The translations under genes were made by a program, and so were the position numbers. Below, one piece after another: positions 23,619 to 36,215 of a stretch of DNA of 64,000 nt. Origin of the DNA: Lytechinus variegatus (lineage: Eukaryota > Echinodermata > Echinoidea > Temnopleuroida > Toxopneustidae); the NCBI RefSeq assembly GCF_018143015.1, contig NC_054758.1, positions 14,612,001 through 14,676,000 of the forward strand. Direction: 5' to 3'. The notes beneath the pieces were generated by a model. The model was not told the DNA's origin and made no database searches. It was given only the letters and a program-made list of their open reading frames with translations. Each line of letters opens with the position of its first letter. The first letter of the stretch is position 1.

Positions 23619-24209
23619 TTACAGTTTGGAGTCAATATCGGCAAGACTTGTGATGGAGATCTTCCTGCCGTCAGCGTTGAGAGCCGTGATCCTGCCATCA
23701 AGCGTCCATACTTTCTTGACGTTCTCATGGAAACGAAGTTTGTTGACGATGGCTTGTCTGTTCGCGGTGAGATCCTCATGAATGAATACATCGGTTCCCT
23801 TGAGTTTGGAACGAGCTTTGTAGATCTCATGACGAGTGTTATATCTGCTGAACTTTATGATGATCGGCCGGGGCTTCTGCGCTGCCTGCTGCGATACGTT
23901 GCTCCTTGACCTTGGGGTGATGCGATGGCTGCGGTCGATATGACCCGGATCGAGATTGATCCCTAGATTGCGACGGACGACATCGATGATCAGCTGATCT
24001 GTGTTTTCATCCCTTTTTTCGGCGATACCATGGAATCGAAGACATTGTCTCCTCGAGTATTGCTCTTGGTCTTCACACTGGCGGCGGATTTCTTTCAACT
24101 GTCTGGATAGGTCATTAACCGAAGATCGGATAGTGGCTAATTCCTCCGAATACTTGTGCAGGTCCAGTTTAATAGACTCGTATACCTGCTTTGTTACCTC
24201 TTCTTTCAC
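23619..24209 (-). CDS. LINE ORF1 protein (coiled coil plus RRM)
   Basis: A 196-residue open frame. Residues about 10-50 look like a coiled coil (ELATIRSSVNDLSRQLKEI), then RRQCLRFHGI starts an RRM-like fold, followed by RSHRITPRSR and PRPIIIKFSRY. This is the ORF1 type that binds element RNA. It lies directly before ORF2 in the same orientation. The N-terminus may extend upstream in another frame. It is open while ORF2 is broken, so this need not mean function. Confidence 0.7.
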   Translation of the reverse strand: MKEEVTKQVYESIKLDLHKYSEELATIRSSVNDLSRQLKEIRRQCEDQEQYSRRQCLRFHGIAEKRDENTDQLIIDVVRRNLGINLDPGHIDRSHRITPRSRSNVSQQAAQKPRPIIIKFSRYNTRHEIYKARSKLKGTDVFIHEDLTANRQAIVNKLRFHENVKKVWTLDGRITALNADGRKISITSLADIDSKL

Positions 24210-24300
24210 TGCGTCGATTATTGCTTGGATTAGCCGTGAATGCGTTTCTGTACATCTGTACTGAATATGATAAACTGCTCTCCTTTATTGAATTGAAAAC

Positions 24301-25651
24301 AACACAGATAAGAGAATATGTTACACAAGTATGAAAAGGTTCTTTTGTCATGTAAATCGAAAAGGAATAATTCCATAACATCACGATGGACGTGACATAA
24401 CTTTCGACGTTCTGTTGTGTCTTCATTCATCTACCATGCCGACCTCCATCATGCCTATAAACATCGCAGTTGGTTAAAATGTATTATCTACGACGGGAAG
24501 AACAATTACACAAAAAATTATTAGATAAAGGTTACGAGCAAGGACATCCGTCTTTAAAGTATGAAGAACAGAGACATCTGTTTGTGGCTGCGTACCGGTA
24601 GGTGTATCTGTGGGTGGGAGCATGTGTGTGTGTGTGCGCGCGCACGTGCGCGCGAGAAAGAGAAAGGGGGAGAGAGGGTGTGTGTTTGTGTGTATGTTTG
24701 AGAGAAAATAAAAAAGAAACAGAGGGAGAAGAAGGAGACGAGAGAGATAAAAGGAGATGGGGAAAGTCGGACATAGAGCTAGAGGTGAACAAACAAAAAG
24801 AGAGTGACATTTAAGCAAAAAACTAATAAAAGGGGGAGAGATAGGAGTCGTGAGGAAGATAGAAGGTCAATTAGATAATGGAGATATAGAATGAGAAATT
24901 TCAAAAAAATGATAATAATCATCAAAAAGACGATGGTTTATATAAACAGGTTATAGGGGAAAGATTGAACTGAGGGAAGACAGGATAATGGCAACGAGAC
25001 AAAACGCGAAAAAGCTAAAAGGTGTGTGTGAGAGGGGCAGATTAAATTCAATTCGTAAAAATAAGAGAAAAGTTTTCACGCTGGAGGAAATACCCTTCAC
25101 CTAAACACAGCTTAACTTCGTCGGTAGCACCACGTCACTTTCAGTTATAAAAATATTAATGCAGAAATAATTTGTTTTTTTTTCCTTTATTGGGCTTCTG
25201 CATCGGTATTATACTAATACATTGCAACTTGAAAATAATTACATTTCAGAGACATTTTTTTTCTTACAATACTGATGACCTACAGCACTAAGATCTAAAA
25301 ATGGTTATCCCAAACAATAATTATTACAAGAGTGTAGGACTAGGACAAGGGTGCACTGGGTGCATGTGCACCCTCCCGCTGAGGCAGAGGAGTTCGACAC
25401 TGGCAAGTAAAACGAAATGTGTACCCATTCTTCTGCTTTCAACAGTTGATTTTCCTAACTTGATTTCCACCCCCCCCCCCCCCCCCCCGATGTGCACCAC
25501 AATACCACTTAGTTCCACCTCCCAAGGATGTGTACCTACCCATGCCTACGCCCTTGTATTATAATAACATTTAGACAGCGGTACAGAATTTGTAAATACG
25601 GAATGCCATTTTAAGTTAATTGCATTTAATCATGGTATTATGACATCCCGA
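24301..25651. other. Intergenic DNA with a GT/GA simple-repeat tract
   Basis: A (GT)n and (CG)n stretch followed by GA-rich sequence occupies about 24620-24850. A C-run of about 18 lies near 25470-25488. I found no gene; the long open frames across the GA tract follow from its composition. Confidence 0.45.
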
Positions 25652-26246
25652 TTTAAAGGACAAGTCCATCTCAACAAAAAGTTGATTTGAATAAAAAGAA
25701 AAAAAAATCTAACAAGCACAACACTGAAAATTTCATCAAAATCGGATGTAAAATAGGAAAGTTATGACATTTTTAAGTTTCGCTTTAATTTTACGAAATA
25801 GTTATATGAACATCCTGATCATTATGCAAATGAGGGAACTGATGACATCACTCACTACTTTGTATTTTGTTAGATGAAATATTCTAATTCTCTTCTAATT
25901 GTTCTGTGAAACAAAGTGTTTCTTGCCTTGAACATGTGGAATTACCATTTTTTAATATTTTATGATTCAGTCAAGTTGGTCCTTATTGTCAAATCTGTAA
26001 AAATGTAAATATTGTATAATTCATATAATAAAAAACGAAAGAAATAGTGAGGGACATCATCGATTCTCTCATTTGTACGTGACTAAATTGTGCATATAAC
26101 TGTTTTGTGAAAAATAAGCGAAAGTTTAAATGTCATAACTTTCTTAGTTTTCATCCGATTTTGATGAAATTTTCTGCATTTTGCTTCTCTGATTTTTCTC
26201 TATTGATTCAAATCAACATTTTTCCGAGGTGGACTTGGTCTTTAAA
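25652..26246. mobile_element. 595-bp foldback MITE with TTTAAAGGACAAGTCCA termini
   Basis: The left arm begins TTTAAAGGACAAGTCCA.CTCAACAAAAAGTTGATTTG and the right arm ends CAAATCAACATTTTTCCGAGG-TGGACTTGGTCTTTAAA. Inner blocks also mirror, for example ATCGGATG.AAAATAGGAAAGTTATGACA against GTCATAACTTTCTTAG..TTCATCCGAT, and ATGCAAATGAGGGAACTGATGACATC against GATGTCCCTCACTATTTC-type sequence. TTAA at both ends could be the target duplication, which would suggest piggyBac. There is no coding frame. Confidence 0.72.
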
Positions 26247-26383
26247 AAAAGAGATATTTTTGTACCTCACAATAGGTTCATGGTTCGAGCATTATTATTG
26301 CGAGTTTTATAGATCCCCATGGGCGGCTACCCCGAGTCATTGTTCGAATGATGAAAGAAAGAGGAGGATGGGGGAAAATATAT

Positions 26384-26640
26384 AAAAATAATGTAGAATT
26401 TGTACAGCGTACGTATCCACCTTGTTAGGTGCTCTAGTCACTCCTATATTACCCGGTCTACCGATTTCGGTTCTCGCGGCGTTTCGAGGAATTACTTCCT
26501 GCCGGTCCCGATATCTCTCACCTGGGCTGAGTGCAACACAATGTGGGTAAATTTCTTGCTGAAGGAAAACACGCCATGGCTGGGAATCGAAGCCACGTCC
26601 CTCAGATTGCAAGAGGAGTTTAACCACTAGACCCAATAAA
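26384..26640 (-). mobile_element. Full-length-looking tRNA-derived SINE
   Basis: Read on the minus strand, a tRNA-like head (GGGTCTAGTGGTTAAACTCC with A box, GGCTTCGATTCCCAGCC with B box) is followed by a body (TTCAGCAAGAAATTTACCCA, TTGTGTTGCACTCAGCCCAG, GACCGGCAGGAAGTAATTCC) and an ATTATT-type tail after GCTGTACAAATTCTACA. The body matches the 31.4-kb copy at several blocks (CCAGGTGA, ACCGGTAGGAA, ATTCCTCGAA). Confidence 0.7.
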
Positions 26641-28922
26641 AGAAACAATATGGAGAAAAGATGGTGTTGGGACACCATATACTCTGCAACACCCATATAT
26701 AAAAAAAATCTTTTTGAAAGTAGGTCAAATTTTAATTGTGTGAAAGTAGGTCAAACTCAAATTTTGAAAATGTTTTCCCCACCAAGACGGCGTCAGCCCG
26801 GTTAATTTCAATTAACACGAGTAATGGTCAATAGCAATAAACACCATCTCCCCATTATCGTCCGTGCGGGTGTGAGCATTGTACTTCCCGCCTACCGGAA
26901 TGCACAACATATTGTTTTAAGGCGGCTTGTCAAAGGTGTGCGTGCGTTTTTACCTTCATATTCTGCGGCGAACCCGCTCAGCGTGCCATTGTCCATTTTT
27001 CTTTCCTACGGGTCAGTGCTCTTGCCATTTAAGACGACAGCGTTCCCTTTTGCAGCGAAAACGGAAGCGTGCGCTTTTATCTTTTCTTTTGACACCCCCG
27101 GTTGACTCTCCGATAAGATGTTTCTGCATGAGCGCCCTCTATGTCCACGATATCGACTTCTTAGTCAAACTATTAAACGAGCGATCTCTAGTCACTGATC
27201 TGGATATCGTTGTGTCCTTGTATCGGTGTGCGTAGTTCAGTAGGGTATACATTTTCAAAAGTTATGCTTTCACATTTTTTTGATAATTTTTCGTTTCGGG
27301 TTTCAGTATATGACAAAATTCAATAAGATTTAGATTTCATTTCTTTAATAGAACAATTAAGCTTTAGCCCTTTAGCACGAGCATGTGGTTTAATTTTGAA
27401 GAACATACCGTTAAGAAATTGAATTTCTGAAAGTAAGTGTTCAGGCGAGGGTAAGATTTTTTTCATCACACTGAGCCCGCACAGTCAGCATTGTTGGGTG
27501 AAAAGGAAAGATATGGAATTGACCTTAACATCTTTGTAAACAAAATGCAGAACCCCACGCAAAGATGCAATATAAATCATACCTGGGTCCCAAAATGATG
27601 GCGTTTAAACCAATACACTGAAACGCTACTGTGAAAAAAAAAAACTAAAAACATAAAATGCAAACGTTTTTTGGTGAAAAAAGGCTGAAAACTAAGGGCA
27701 GCATTGAAATTCAAATTTGAGCTTAACATAGGTCTATGTTTAATTTAGCCCTCTTGTCAATTCGTTTTTGCTGTGAAAGGTCCTTTTTGAGGACTCTTTT
27801 TGGGCGATTTTGCCCCCCCCCCCCTTGTGGAAAATCCTAGGTACGCCACTGCATTTGTTTAAACATTTGAATTCTAGAAACTTATATATTCACACATAAT
27901 ACAGATGCCGTGCAAAACAAACGAATAAAATATAATTTATTTGAACTTAAAAAATAAAATGGATGCTCAAGCTGTCATATCGGTCATTGTAGCTTAAATG
28001 CACAATCCTTGAATTTCATTGCCCGAAATTCAGAACAAAAGGTACTTTCGTTACTTTTTAAAACCATTACAAACATCTTCGAACGAAATCAAAAGCACTT
28101 AAAAATGAATATTGAAATTATCAAAGTTGAGGTAGTCTTGACCATGAATAGAGTTGAGTGTTTATAAAGGAATTATAGCGTCTTCTATTAATCACATTCT
28201 ACACTTTAATGACCGATGAAAAATATCGCGTGAATGAAAATGCAAATTAACACATTTAAGTGACTCCGACATGATATTGGACAGGAAAATCTATAAAATC
28301 TTTATACCTGGGATCCGTCTTTATTCTCTTATATAAATTTCCCCTGTGATCTAGAGTGCTCTGTGACCTAGTGTTCTTGATTACCATCCTGGAGCCACAT
28401 AACCGAAGGGGGGGTCTGGGGCTGAGGCCTCAACAAGTACCATGATTTTATGCATGGTGACCCCACCCCTTCAAACCAGTCCGCTGGGGGGGGGGGGAGG
28501 GGACTTAATTATTTCTTTCAATTTTCCTGTTCTACTTATAATATTCAATTTTGTCAACTTAATTCTGATGGTTCCTTTTTCATCCAACTTTATTTCTTCC
28601 TTTGAATTTTTCTAAAACTTTTCTATACCTATTCTTTTTTAACCTTCACGTTTGACTTGAACAATACGTGTATATTGCCGTTGGTTTCTTCTATCAAATA
28701 TTCAAATTAATCTGCAATGTGTGTATGTCAAATTATTGCGAATTAGATTCCCAGTGTCTAAGGTAAACATAATTTACCGACGTAAAGTTAGTAATACGAA
28801 AGCCTCTTTGGCCTAGTTTCCCTTCCAACTTTGTACTTCACCTGTTAATCGTATAGCTGCATTCTGTATAGCTTGCATATTTAAATATGCACCAAACAAT
28901 AAATTAACGTACAGAAAATGGT
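26641..28922. other. Intergenic DNA with a GC-rich dispersed repeat
   Basis: The part at 26850-27235 is GC-rich and shares blocks such as GGCGAACCCGCT with 31915-31990, and its open frames resemble the reverse strand of 34895-35135. I treat it as a dispersed repeat and not as a gene. The rest contains C-runs (27815, 28485) and AT-rich DNA without recognised features. Confidence 0.4.
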
Positions 28923-29073
28923 AATACCTCGGTCACATTTGCTCTACGGCGGCCATACAGCGAGTCGAAAACAGCCGTTTTATTCATTTTATTAAAACCT
29001 ATATTTAGCAGGTCCAAAAACTGTTAAAATGACTGTTTTCGACTCGCCTTAGAACAAATGTGACCGAGGTATT
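28923..29073. mobile_element. Short MITE with ATACCTCGGTCACATTTG termini
   Basis: The left end ATACCTCGGTCACATTTGCT and the right end AGAACAAATGTGACCGAGGTAT are inverted repeats. Inner blocks GCGAGTCGAAAACAGCCGTTTT and ACTGTTTTCGACTCGCC also mirror. The element at 62507-63100 shares these termini. Confidence 0.75.
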
Positions 29074-30284
29074 TAGCATACTAGATCAACAAGAATGGAG
29101 TGCATGCTGGTGCGGATCCTGCCGGAGTAACACAATACAATCAGCGCCGTATTTATTTTGAACAATAGTTGGGCTCTCAAAAGTATTGTGTTCTATTTTG
29201 TGACCTCTAGAAGTCAGTGGGTCTATACGGGGGTCTATATTCTGCACATCAGAGGGTACAGTTATGTAGTGAATCCGGGGGGGGGATCATCCGGTCCGTG
29301 TGCCCCTCCCCCCCTTTGAGAGCCTTTATCAAATTTGTTAATGTAAATATGCCATTTTTACACAAGTGTGCCCCCTTTATTTGAAACTCACAACATGTAT
29401 TTTAATGAGAACATGTCGTTCATACACAAATGAGGACCTTCACTTTAGCCTGGTAAACAGAGTTGGTAGGCAATAAATATAACTCAAATGTTCACATTAA
29501 GAGTAGACCTATAAAGATGGAAGTTACTTGGTTAATCAAAAATGTGTTGATAAAATATCAGTCGAACGTTATGTTATAATCTGCTTCGCCAAATAAGTTT
29601 TATGTAATATTGCTCTTTATAAAGGCAAGCATTAAACTACATTAAATGTCGAAATGTTAAGAAATATAATGGAAACCATATCAAAATGCACATTACGAAA
29701 AGAAACAAAATCAAGGTTCTAGTATGGTGACAAAACGAGAACAAGTAAACTACACATTTGATGCTCAATTTTAATTCCCTGAAAGCCGGACGTTGAAAAT
29801 GACATGGGCCAGCGCATTGCAAGCTGTATTTAACGGCTTACCCCATTGACAAGGTAGATTTAAATTACCCCATTCTTGATTGGGGAGATTAACGTATATT
29901 CTTGAACAAAGAGGTGGTCTGACGGGTTGCGGATTTCAATAGAAAGATGACCTCTTGATTGGTAGGGGTATGTCAAGGGGAGATTATCACTTTGTCAGCG
30001 CTGGTGACTGTCTTGATACTTTGATGTTCCCCGATGTGCCTTCTATTCGAAAACCGTGTTTGCAACTAATCCCAATTATGAACTATTTGGAATCAAAATG
30101 AGAGCCTAACTGCACCCTTTTTATAGATTCGTTTGAAAATAAAATACTTACGTTTAAGGTAAAATTGGAATATGAGAAGGCGCTTCATAATATGTAAACC
30201 AAATAGTGTCACTTTTAAGCTTTATTCTTTTAAATCAAATGTAAAAATATATGTAAAATAATCTCGCAAGCCTAATCTAAATAA
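29074..30284. other. Intergenic DNA
   Basis: AT-rich DNA with a few G-runs (29277-29286). Nothing else could be identified. Confidence 0.35.
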
Positions 30285-31080
30285 AGCGAGCACGAAGCGC
30301 GCGCTAATTTTTAATTTTTTATTTCATGTATTTTGTCCTAAAATAGCATTCTGGCAATGCTTGTGATCCTAAACGAGATGAATGAATTTAGTACGCATTG
30401 ATCGTTCTGATAAAAAAGAATCTGTTAACGGCTACTTTTAATTATCTGTAAATGAAAACGTTACATATTTCAACAATCAAATAATGCGAGCGCGAAGCGT
30501 GAGCTGAAAATATTTACTTTTCTACCTGAAGAATAGAAGTTCTAAGCAATCTTTGTAATCATGAAAAAGGTAAATACATAACTAAGCAAGCGAAGCGAGC
30601 GCGAGGAAAATTTGAGATTTGTAGAATTGTGAGTGGATATGGATCACAGTTAAAAAGGAACATATATGATTCATTATTATTACTTTGAGTTTTGACATAG
30701 GGCCGGGATATTCGAAGAACAATATTCCATCATGTGAAAATTATGACTGTCTTCCTATTTCTCTTATCAAATCGCGAGATGAAACTTTTTGATATTCCAT
30801 TCTGAAAAAGGGACAATTTATCAATAAATTAATTCATTAATCTAATAAGCCTAATCAGAGCGCGAAATCTGTCAATATTATATATTTAAAGCACTTTTGT
30901 AATTATGAATAAGATGCCTGAGTTGATATATTTTTAACAATCAATGTGCGCGCAAATCGCCAGCCGAAAATTGTTGATAAACTGTCATAAAATGGAGATT
31001 TTAATTAGTTTGTAATATAATTGATATTGAAATTTTCATAACTCACCAATCAATATGCGAGCGTGCAGCGCTAGCTAATA
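30285..31080. repeat. Degenerate tandem repeat with a GCGAGCGCGAAGCG motif
   Basis: GC-rich GCGAGCGCGAAGCG-type cores occur near 30287, 30487, 30590, 30857, 30945 and 31058 in otherwise AT-rich DNA. They recur with neighbours such as AGCTGAAAAT and TTCTAAGCAATCTTTGTAATC. The spacing is about 100-200 bp and irregular. A second cluster lies at 63340-63690. Confidence 0.6.
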
Positions 31081-31418
31081 TATGTTTTACAATCTGACAT
31101 GAATAGGGATATTCTGATAACTAAATATAATCTATGTCTTTCAGGATCATGATATGAAAACCCTTTTATAACAAACATGATAAATGAAAAACGCGTCTCA
31201 AGTTATACATGGTTCATTGCCGGAAATATACCAATCATCTTCGTTTGTTAATGTTTAATCATCAACATTATCACTGATGTTATTATTCGTATTATCATGT
31301 CCATTAATATCACTTCAAAGTTCTAATTACCACCATCATCATCACTGTTATCATCACCATTCATTCATTATCTATTTCCAATCGTTCTCCAGTATCAATT
31401 TTATAGTTTATATAATCC

Positions 31419-31592
31419 CAGGTGAGGTGAATGGGTACCGGTAGGAAGAAATTCCTCGAATGCTCGAGCGCCCGATCAAGGTAGCCGTGCTAAAGCCGGG
31501 GTAATAATAGCAGGGCCCTCTGGCAGAACAGTTTTTGGAACTGAAGTGGCTACCCTGGGTAAATATGCCGCTATTATTATTATTATTATTAA
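31419..31592 (+). mobile_element. tRNA-derived SINE, head missing
   Basis: CCAGGTGA.GTGAATGGGTACCGGTAGGAA, then CTCGAATGCTCGAGCGCC, GCTAAAGCCGGGGTAATAAT, CTGAAGTGGCTACCCTGGG and a (TAT)n tail. The same body occurs at 9331 and, in part, at 26384 and 57455. The tRNA-like head is absent, so this is a 5'-truncated copy. Confidence 0.72.
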
Positions 31593-34500
31593 AAAAATGA
31601 AAGATAATGGTAATGATTATGGTGATGTTGGTAATCATGAACATTAGATCCGTTTTGTGAGATAATTTATGCGATTTTACACGCTAATCGCTACTCGATG
31701 ATGGTGAAAGAAATCTTTTAAATAGCACAACAGAAGTCGGGGCGGTATACTGCATACACATACTTTAATACACTACATTATTACAAAAGATTCCCCATCG
31801 GGCGGGCCAACGGTCTTTTGAAGTAGGTTTATCTATTGAAATTACGACAATAATCACGGCAGCGGATATGGGGAATTCAAGACTGTGAGCTTCTAGCTCT
31901 CCCATTGTTTTCTGTGGCGAACCCGCTGAGCATGCTATTGTCAATGATTCTCTACTATACGGGTGACTGATCTTGCTTTTTCATGATCATTGGCCAGGGC
32001 AATGACTAAGAACAGTTCGATGAGTATCAATGCCAAGCAATCCTGAAAGGTCAATAATGTTCAATTCTCTATATGGAGAAGCTTATATCATGGCCCTATT
32101 TGCTTTTGCTTTTGCTTTTAGGCCAGTAAGTGTACTAACTAATATTAATAATAAATAATCACATTCCATCTATTTTAGAGCAATGACCTAATGCTAATAT
32201 CACTCTACATATCTCCCTGCAGCTTACGGCCCCATAATTTATCTTCACCCGTGAATTACCGAATTTTGAAGCTTAAATTATTGAACATAATGGCATCCTA
32301 GTATTGTAATGATGTAATCACTGCAACTGCAATATAAATAAAAACATTAATTTAATTCTACTCACATTGATTTTACTTTAGAACAAACTCACCCCCTCTT
32401 CTATTTTTTCTGTTTCTCCGTCGTTATTCTTCTTTTCCATCTTATCATTCTTCTTGTTCTCATCCTTCACTCCCTTGTTCATCTACTCTTCTTACTCCTT
32501 CTCCTTTTTTAAATCTTTTTTTCTTCTTCTTCATATCCTTTGTCGTCTTTCATTATTCTTTTTTCTCCACCTCATCCTTTCCTGCTGCTTCTTTCTTTTC
32601 CTTCCTCCCTCTCTTCTTGTTGTTCTTCTGCCCACGTACCTGCCCTTCTTATACGTCTCCTACTGCTTTTCCTTCGTCCTTCTTCTTTTTCTTCTTGCGT
32701 CTCCTTTTTTTCTCTATCTTCCTTTTCCTCTCCGTATCCTTTCTCATCTCTCATTATTAATCTCATCCCTTTTTACTGCTCCTCCATTCTACATGTACGT
32801 CTGCTTCTCCTTGGTAATTCTTCTTCTCCTCCTCCTTCTCCCACCCCATCGATTTATGATGATAAAATTATAATGAAATAATAGAAATGTTAACGAAGAT
32901 AATACTTATAATAGAGAAATGAAGATGATTGCGATAGTAACAGCGGTGATGACGATATCGATAACTATGGAAGGATAAGACCATGTACAGCACAACGTAT
33001 CAGGCGCAATTTCAAATATGATTACATGACGATTTCGATACGAAATATTCATCATAAATCTAGACCTAGTACATTAATATACACTTATTTTTGTAGAATA
33101 ATGAAATCGCCGCTCAATATCGATAATTCTGATGATCACTAAAACAGAAAAGCATACGTGGGACAGTGTATTATAACATTGCCTCGAAAAATACCTGACA
33201 TTTGATGGAATTCTGTGCTTATATCGCTCATTTCTCAGCACTTTTACGACTTTCTTTCACAGGGCTATTTGGCAAATATTTTTCATTTATACAAACACTT
33301 CGTTGGTAAATTTCATTGGATTCTGATCGAACAAATTTTCAGATCGTTACCACAGTTGGTATTTATCTTCAATTCCGAACATTACGTTTAATACGTTAAA
33401 CCAATTAAATGAAGTTATACTTTAGTCTGTTATATGTTGTTTTTATGTTGTACTCTCATACCCCGAGAGGGGATCGATAGGGTGAATAAAATGTAAATCT
33501 AAATCAGGGGTGGATCCAGCCTCCGCCAATGGGGGGGGGGGTGATTTTTTTTCACCCATGTTTTCCCCGATCGGCCGCCCAAGGTTGATATTTAATTATT
33601 TCTTTGAATTGGTTGTCCCAGTGCCGTAGTGATTATTAAAATTATTTAATAAGTCTTCGCATCATCTTATTCACTCGCCTTCCTCCTCTTATGTTTTCCT
33701 CTTCTTTTTTTCTCCTGTCTTTTTTCTTTCTTTCCCTTTTTTTTGCTCCGCCAATAGGGGGGGGGGGGCCTTTGTAAATGTAAATCCAACCAAGAATCGG
33801 ATCTATACAACATAATGTCTAAAGGTCAGGGGAGGATCCATGACGGGGAAAAAGGTTCCGCTTTTAGGGGGGGGGCACTCTTCTGTTTTGGCTGCATTTT
33901 GCATTACAAATTCTAATTGTGCCTCTCATAATGGAAGGGGGCAAGGGCGGCTCCCCCCTAAATCCCCAGTGATAGAAGGGTACAGGAAGTTTGAGGATGC
34001 TGATTCATTCATGGCATACAATTTTCGAAATAGACGACCACAATTTCGTAAATATCCAGTCCACGCGCATGCGTACTCTCATTCCGAAGACGCAAGTCAT
34101 AAAATAATTTCACCCCCACCTGATCACGGTTTCTGCGAGGACACAACTCTGCTTTCTCATGAATATTGATTTCGATGCAGAGGCAGAAATCGGGAGAACC
34201 CCTATCAAATTTCCGAGTTTTTTTCCACTCTTTCAACTGTATTTCCTTCATTTTTTTTCACCCTTCCTCTTATTCCATCCCAATATTATTTTCTTATTTC
34301 TCTCTGTTTCCCCTCCCTTTTCTCTCCCTTTGACCTCTTAGTTTCTTTTTCCTCTTTTCACAATCCCTTTTGGTCCCGTTTCTTTAAAACATGGAGATAA
34401 AGAAAATTAAGAGACAATATGTTATCCTGGGGAAATGGTTGCCCGTCAAAAATATGAAAAAAACTATTTAAAACAGTTTCTAATAAATCTTTGTAAATCT

Positions 34501-35311
34501 TTTATCCTTCTATGCCTAATAGAGCTAAGCTGTTCCGGTCATATTTATCTTATCATTCTATTTCCTTCTGTTTTTTTTTTGGGGGGGGGGGCGTTCTCGA
34601 CACCTGTTTGAGATGCGAGTAATAATTAATATTCCAAATCGACGTGAATTCTACGAATGGCTTGGGCCTACGAAACGAAAATATGTGGAATCTTATTTTC
34701 CCACCTAAAACATGAATTAACTGTCTTCCAGTTGCAAAAAAGAGGTTTTCATGGTTATTGCAGCAAATTCGAAAGATCAGTAACGATTTTCGACACATGC
34801 GTGATTTTTTTTAAGCTACCGTGGCTTTATGAATGCACCCGATAGATGCGAACCACAGTTCAGAACAGTGACCCGAACTCTCGATCCGACAGTCAATATG
34901 AACATGATGAAGGCACACATTTGTTTTGGTCGTAGAGGGAGCTATTTAGAATAGATTCTTCGGCCTTTCGACAGAAATTAAGACTTGCAGGAAAGACGAA
35001 CAAAAGAACGGTGGCATTAAAGGGCCTTTGATGGCGGCCGTTCCTTTGAAGACAAGGGAACGTTGGGCGGGAAAGCCGAAGCGAAAACCCGGATGCGGGA
35101 AGAACGATGAAGAACGGTGCGTGGACTTTTGACAAGCTACCTAAACCATTATTATCATCATCCTTATAACATGCACTTTAGATTAATTAATGGGCCAAGG
35201 CATTTTCATCACATTACTCTACCACTGCATCATCCAATGGCATTTAACTTGATTGTTCTTGTCACGTGATAGAGGCAATGTAATCAAAGCACGATGAATG
35301 CATGATGTCAA
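31593..35311. other. Intergenic DNA with a polypyrimidine tract and G-runs
   Basis: A strand-biased CT-rich tract of about 450 bp lies at 32395-32850. A shorter CT-rich block lies near 34240-34370. G-runs with nearby GGATCCA/AGGGGTGGATCC sequence occur near 33505-33540, 33758-33770 and 33830-33880. A dispersed GC-rich repeat lies at 34895-35135. I see no gene. Confidence 0.45.
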
Positions 35312-35401
35312 TATGGCATGTCGCCAATCTATCGCACCGCGCTACGCCGTTCATTTGTTGCACCGTTCTGCGGTAGAGGAGGATGTGCGACCCATGTTGA
35401 A
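35312..35401 (+). other. Possible orphan first exon
   Basis: ATG begins a 30-codon open stretch that ends exactly at AAG/GTAAGA, a strong donor. Its GC content is higher than the flanks. No later exon was found, and it lies directly left of MITE copy A, so it may be chance or repeat sequence. Confidence 0.2.
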
Positions 35402-36215
35402 GGTAAGACATGTTCATAACGTTCATCGCGACATCTTATAATAGACCAGTTCGTAGTTACTTCATGGGCAATTTTGGTCAAATGACCTTTCATTTTTTTC
35501 ATCATGATAGGCAGATTTCAAAGCAAGATATTACATAAGCTTGCCTTACATAGCAGGATGAAGAAATTGAATAGACCAGGTGACTAGAATAGCACAATGA
35601 ACACTTAATAAAGGTATTTGTTGCATTCCAACTTTGAATGCATATCCTATAGCATGTTGCACAATGTACTTGACAAACTATGAAATACCAGTCGTTCGTG
35701 GAAGCATTGTTGTTTTTTGTGGATGTAAATGAAAACGACAATTCAAAAAAATATATGAATAATCAAGACATCAAAGTTGGTGCTTATCTCATCAGATTTT
35801 AAAGCACCATGTCACTTTAGTACAAATGACCTTCTTCTGATCATGCGTAGGATCTTTTTTTTTTATCTTTGCAGTTTTTATTCGTCATAAAAAATAATCA
35901 AAATATACAAAACATATCGTTGCACTTCAATAAAAAAGAACATTGTATAAGTACATACAACATAATCTTAATTTACAAGAAAATTGTACCCCAGCGCTGC
36001 CGACAGGACGATCCATTAACCGAAAAAAAGGAGGGTACGGCCATACCTAACGGTCCAGAGTCGACCTGGCGGCATCGCCGGGGTGTAGCGCAACCAAAAA
36101 AAAATGACATTTTCATGTATTAACATGACCGGAAGCACCACTACAACATGCACAGAAGATAAAACAAAGTCACAAAAAAGGATAACACAAAATATGAATC
36201 TACAGTGGTTACAAT

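Larger units (their letters stand above)
20265..24300 (-). mobile_element. Decayed PHD-finger LINE (Jockey/CR1-type), minus strand
   Basis: From high to low coordinates there are ORF1 (24209-23619), an ORF2 beginning with a PHD-like finger and an AP endonuclease (23603-22821), a linker and RT broken over several frames (about 22820-20866), and a 3' UTR that probably ends near 20265 with a CAATACAATCAA tail. At least three frameshifts and two internal deletions are visible (the endonuclease C-terminus, and RT between motifs A and B), so it is dead. A plus-strand LINE 3' fragment interrupts the 3' UTR at about 20500-20830. The 5' boundary is uncertain. Confidence 0.75.

Noticed and set aside
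28785-28920. Minus-strand stretch resembling the MQAIQNAAIRLTG block of LINE RTs
   Set aside because: The match is short, isolated and interrupted; not enough to call a LINE fragment.
30285-31080. Clustered repeats considered as a CRISPR-like array
   Set aside because: Repeat and spacer lengths are irregular, the repeats are degenerate, and the genome is clearly eukaryotic.
32454-32881. 139- and 113-residue Phe/Leu/Ser-rich frames
   Set aside because: They are a by-product of the polypyrimidine tract and not membrane proteins.
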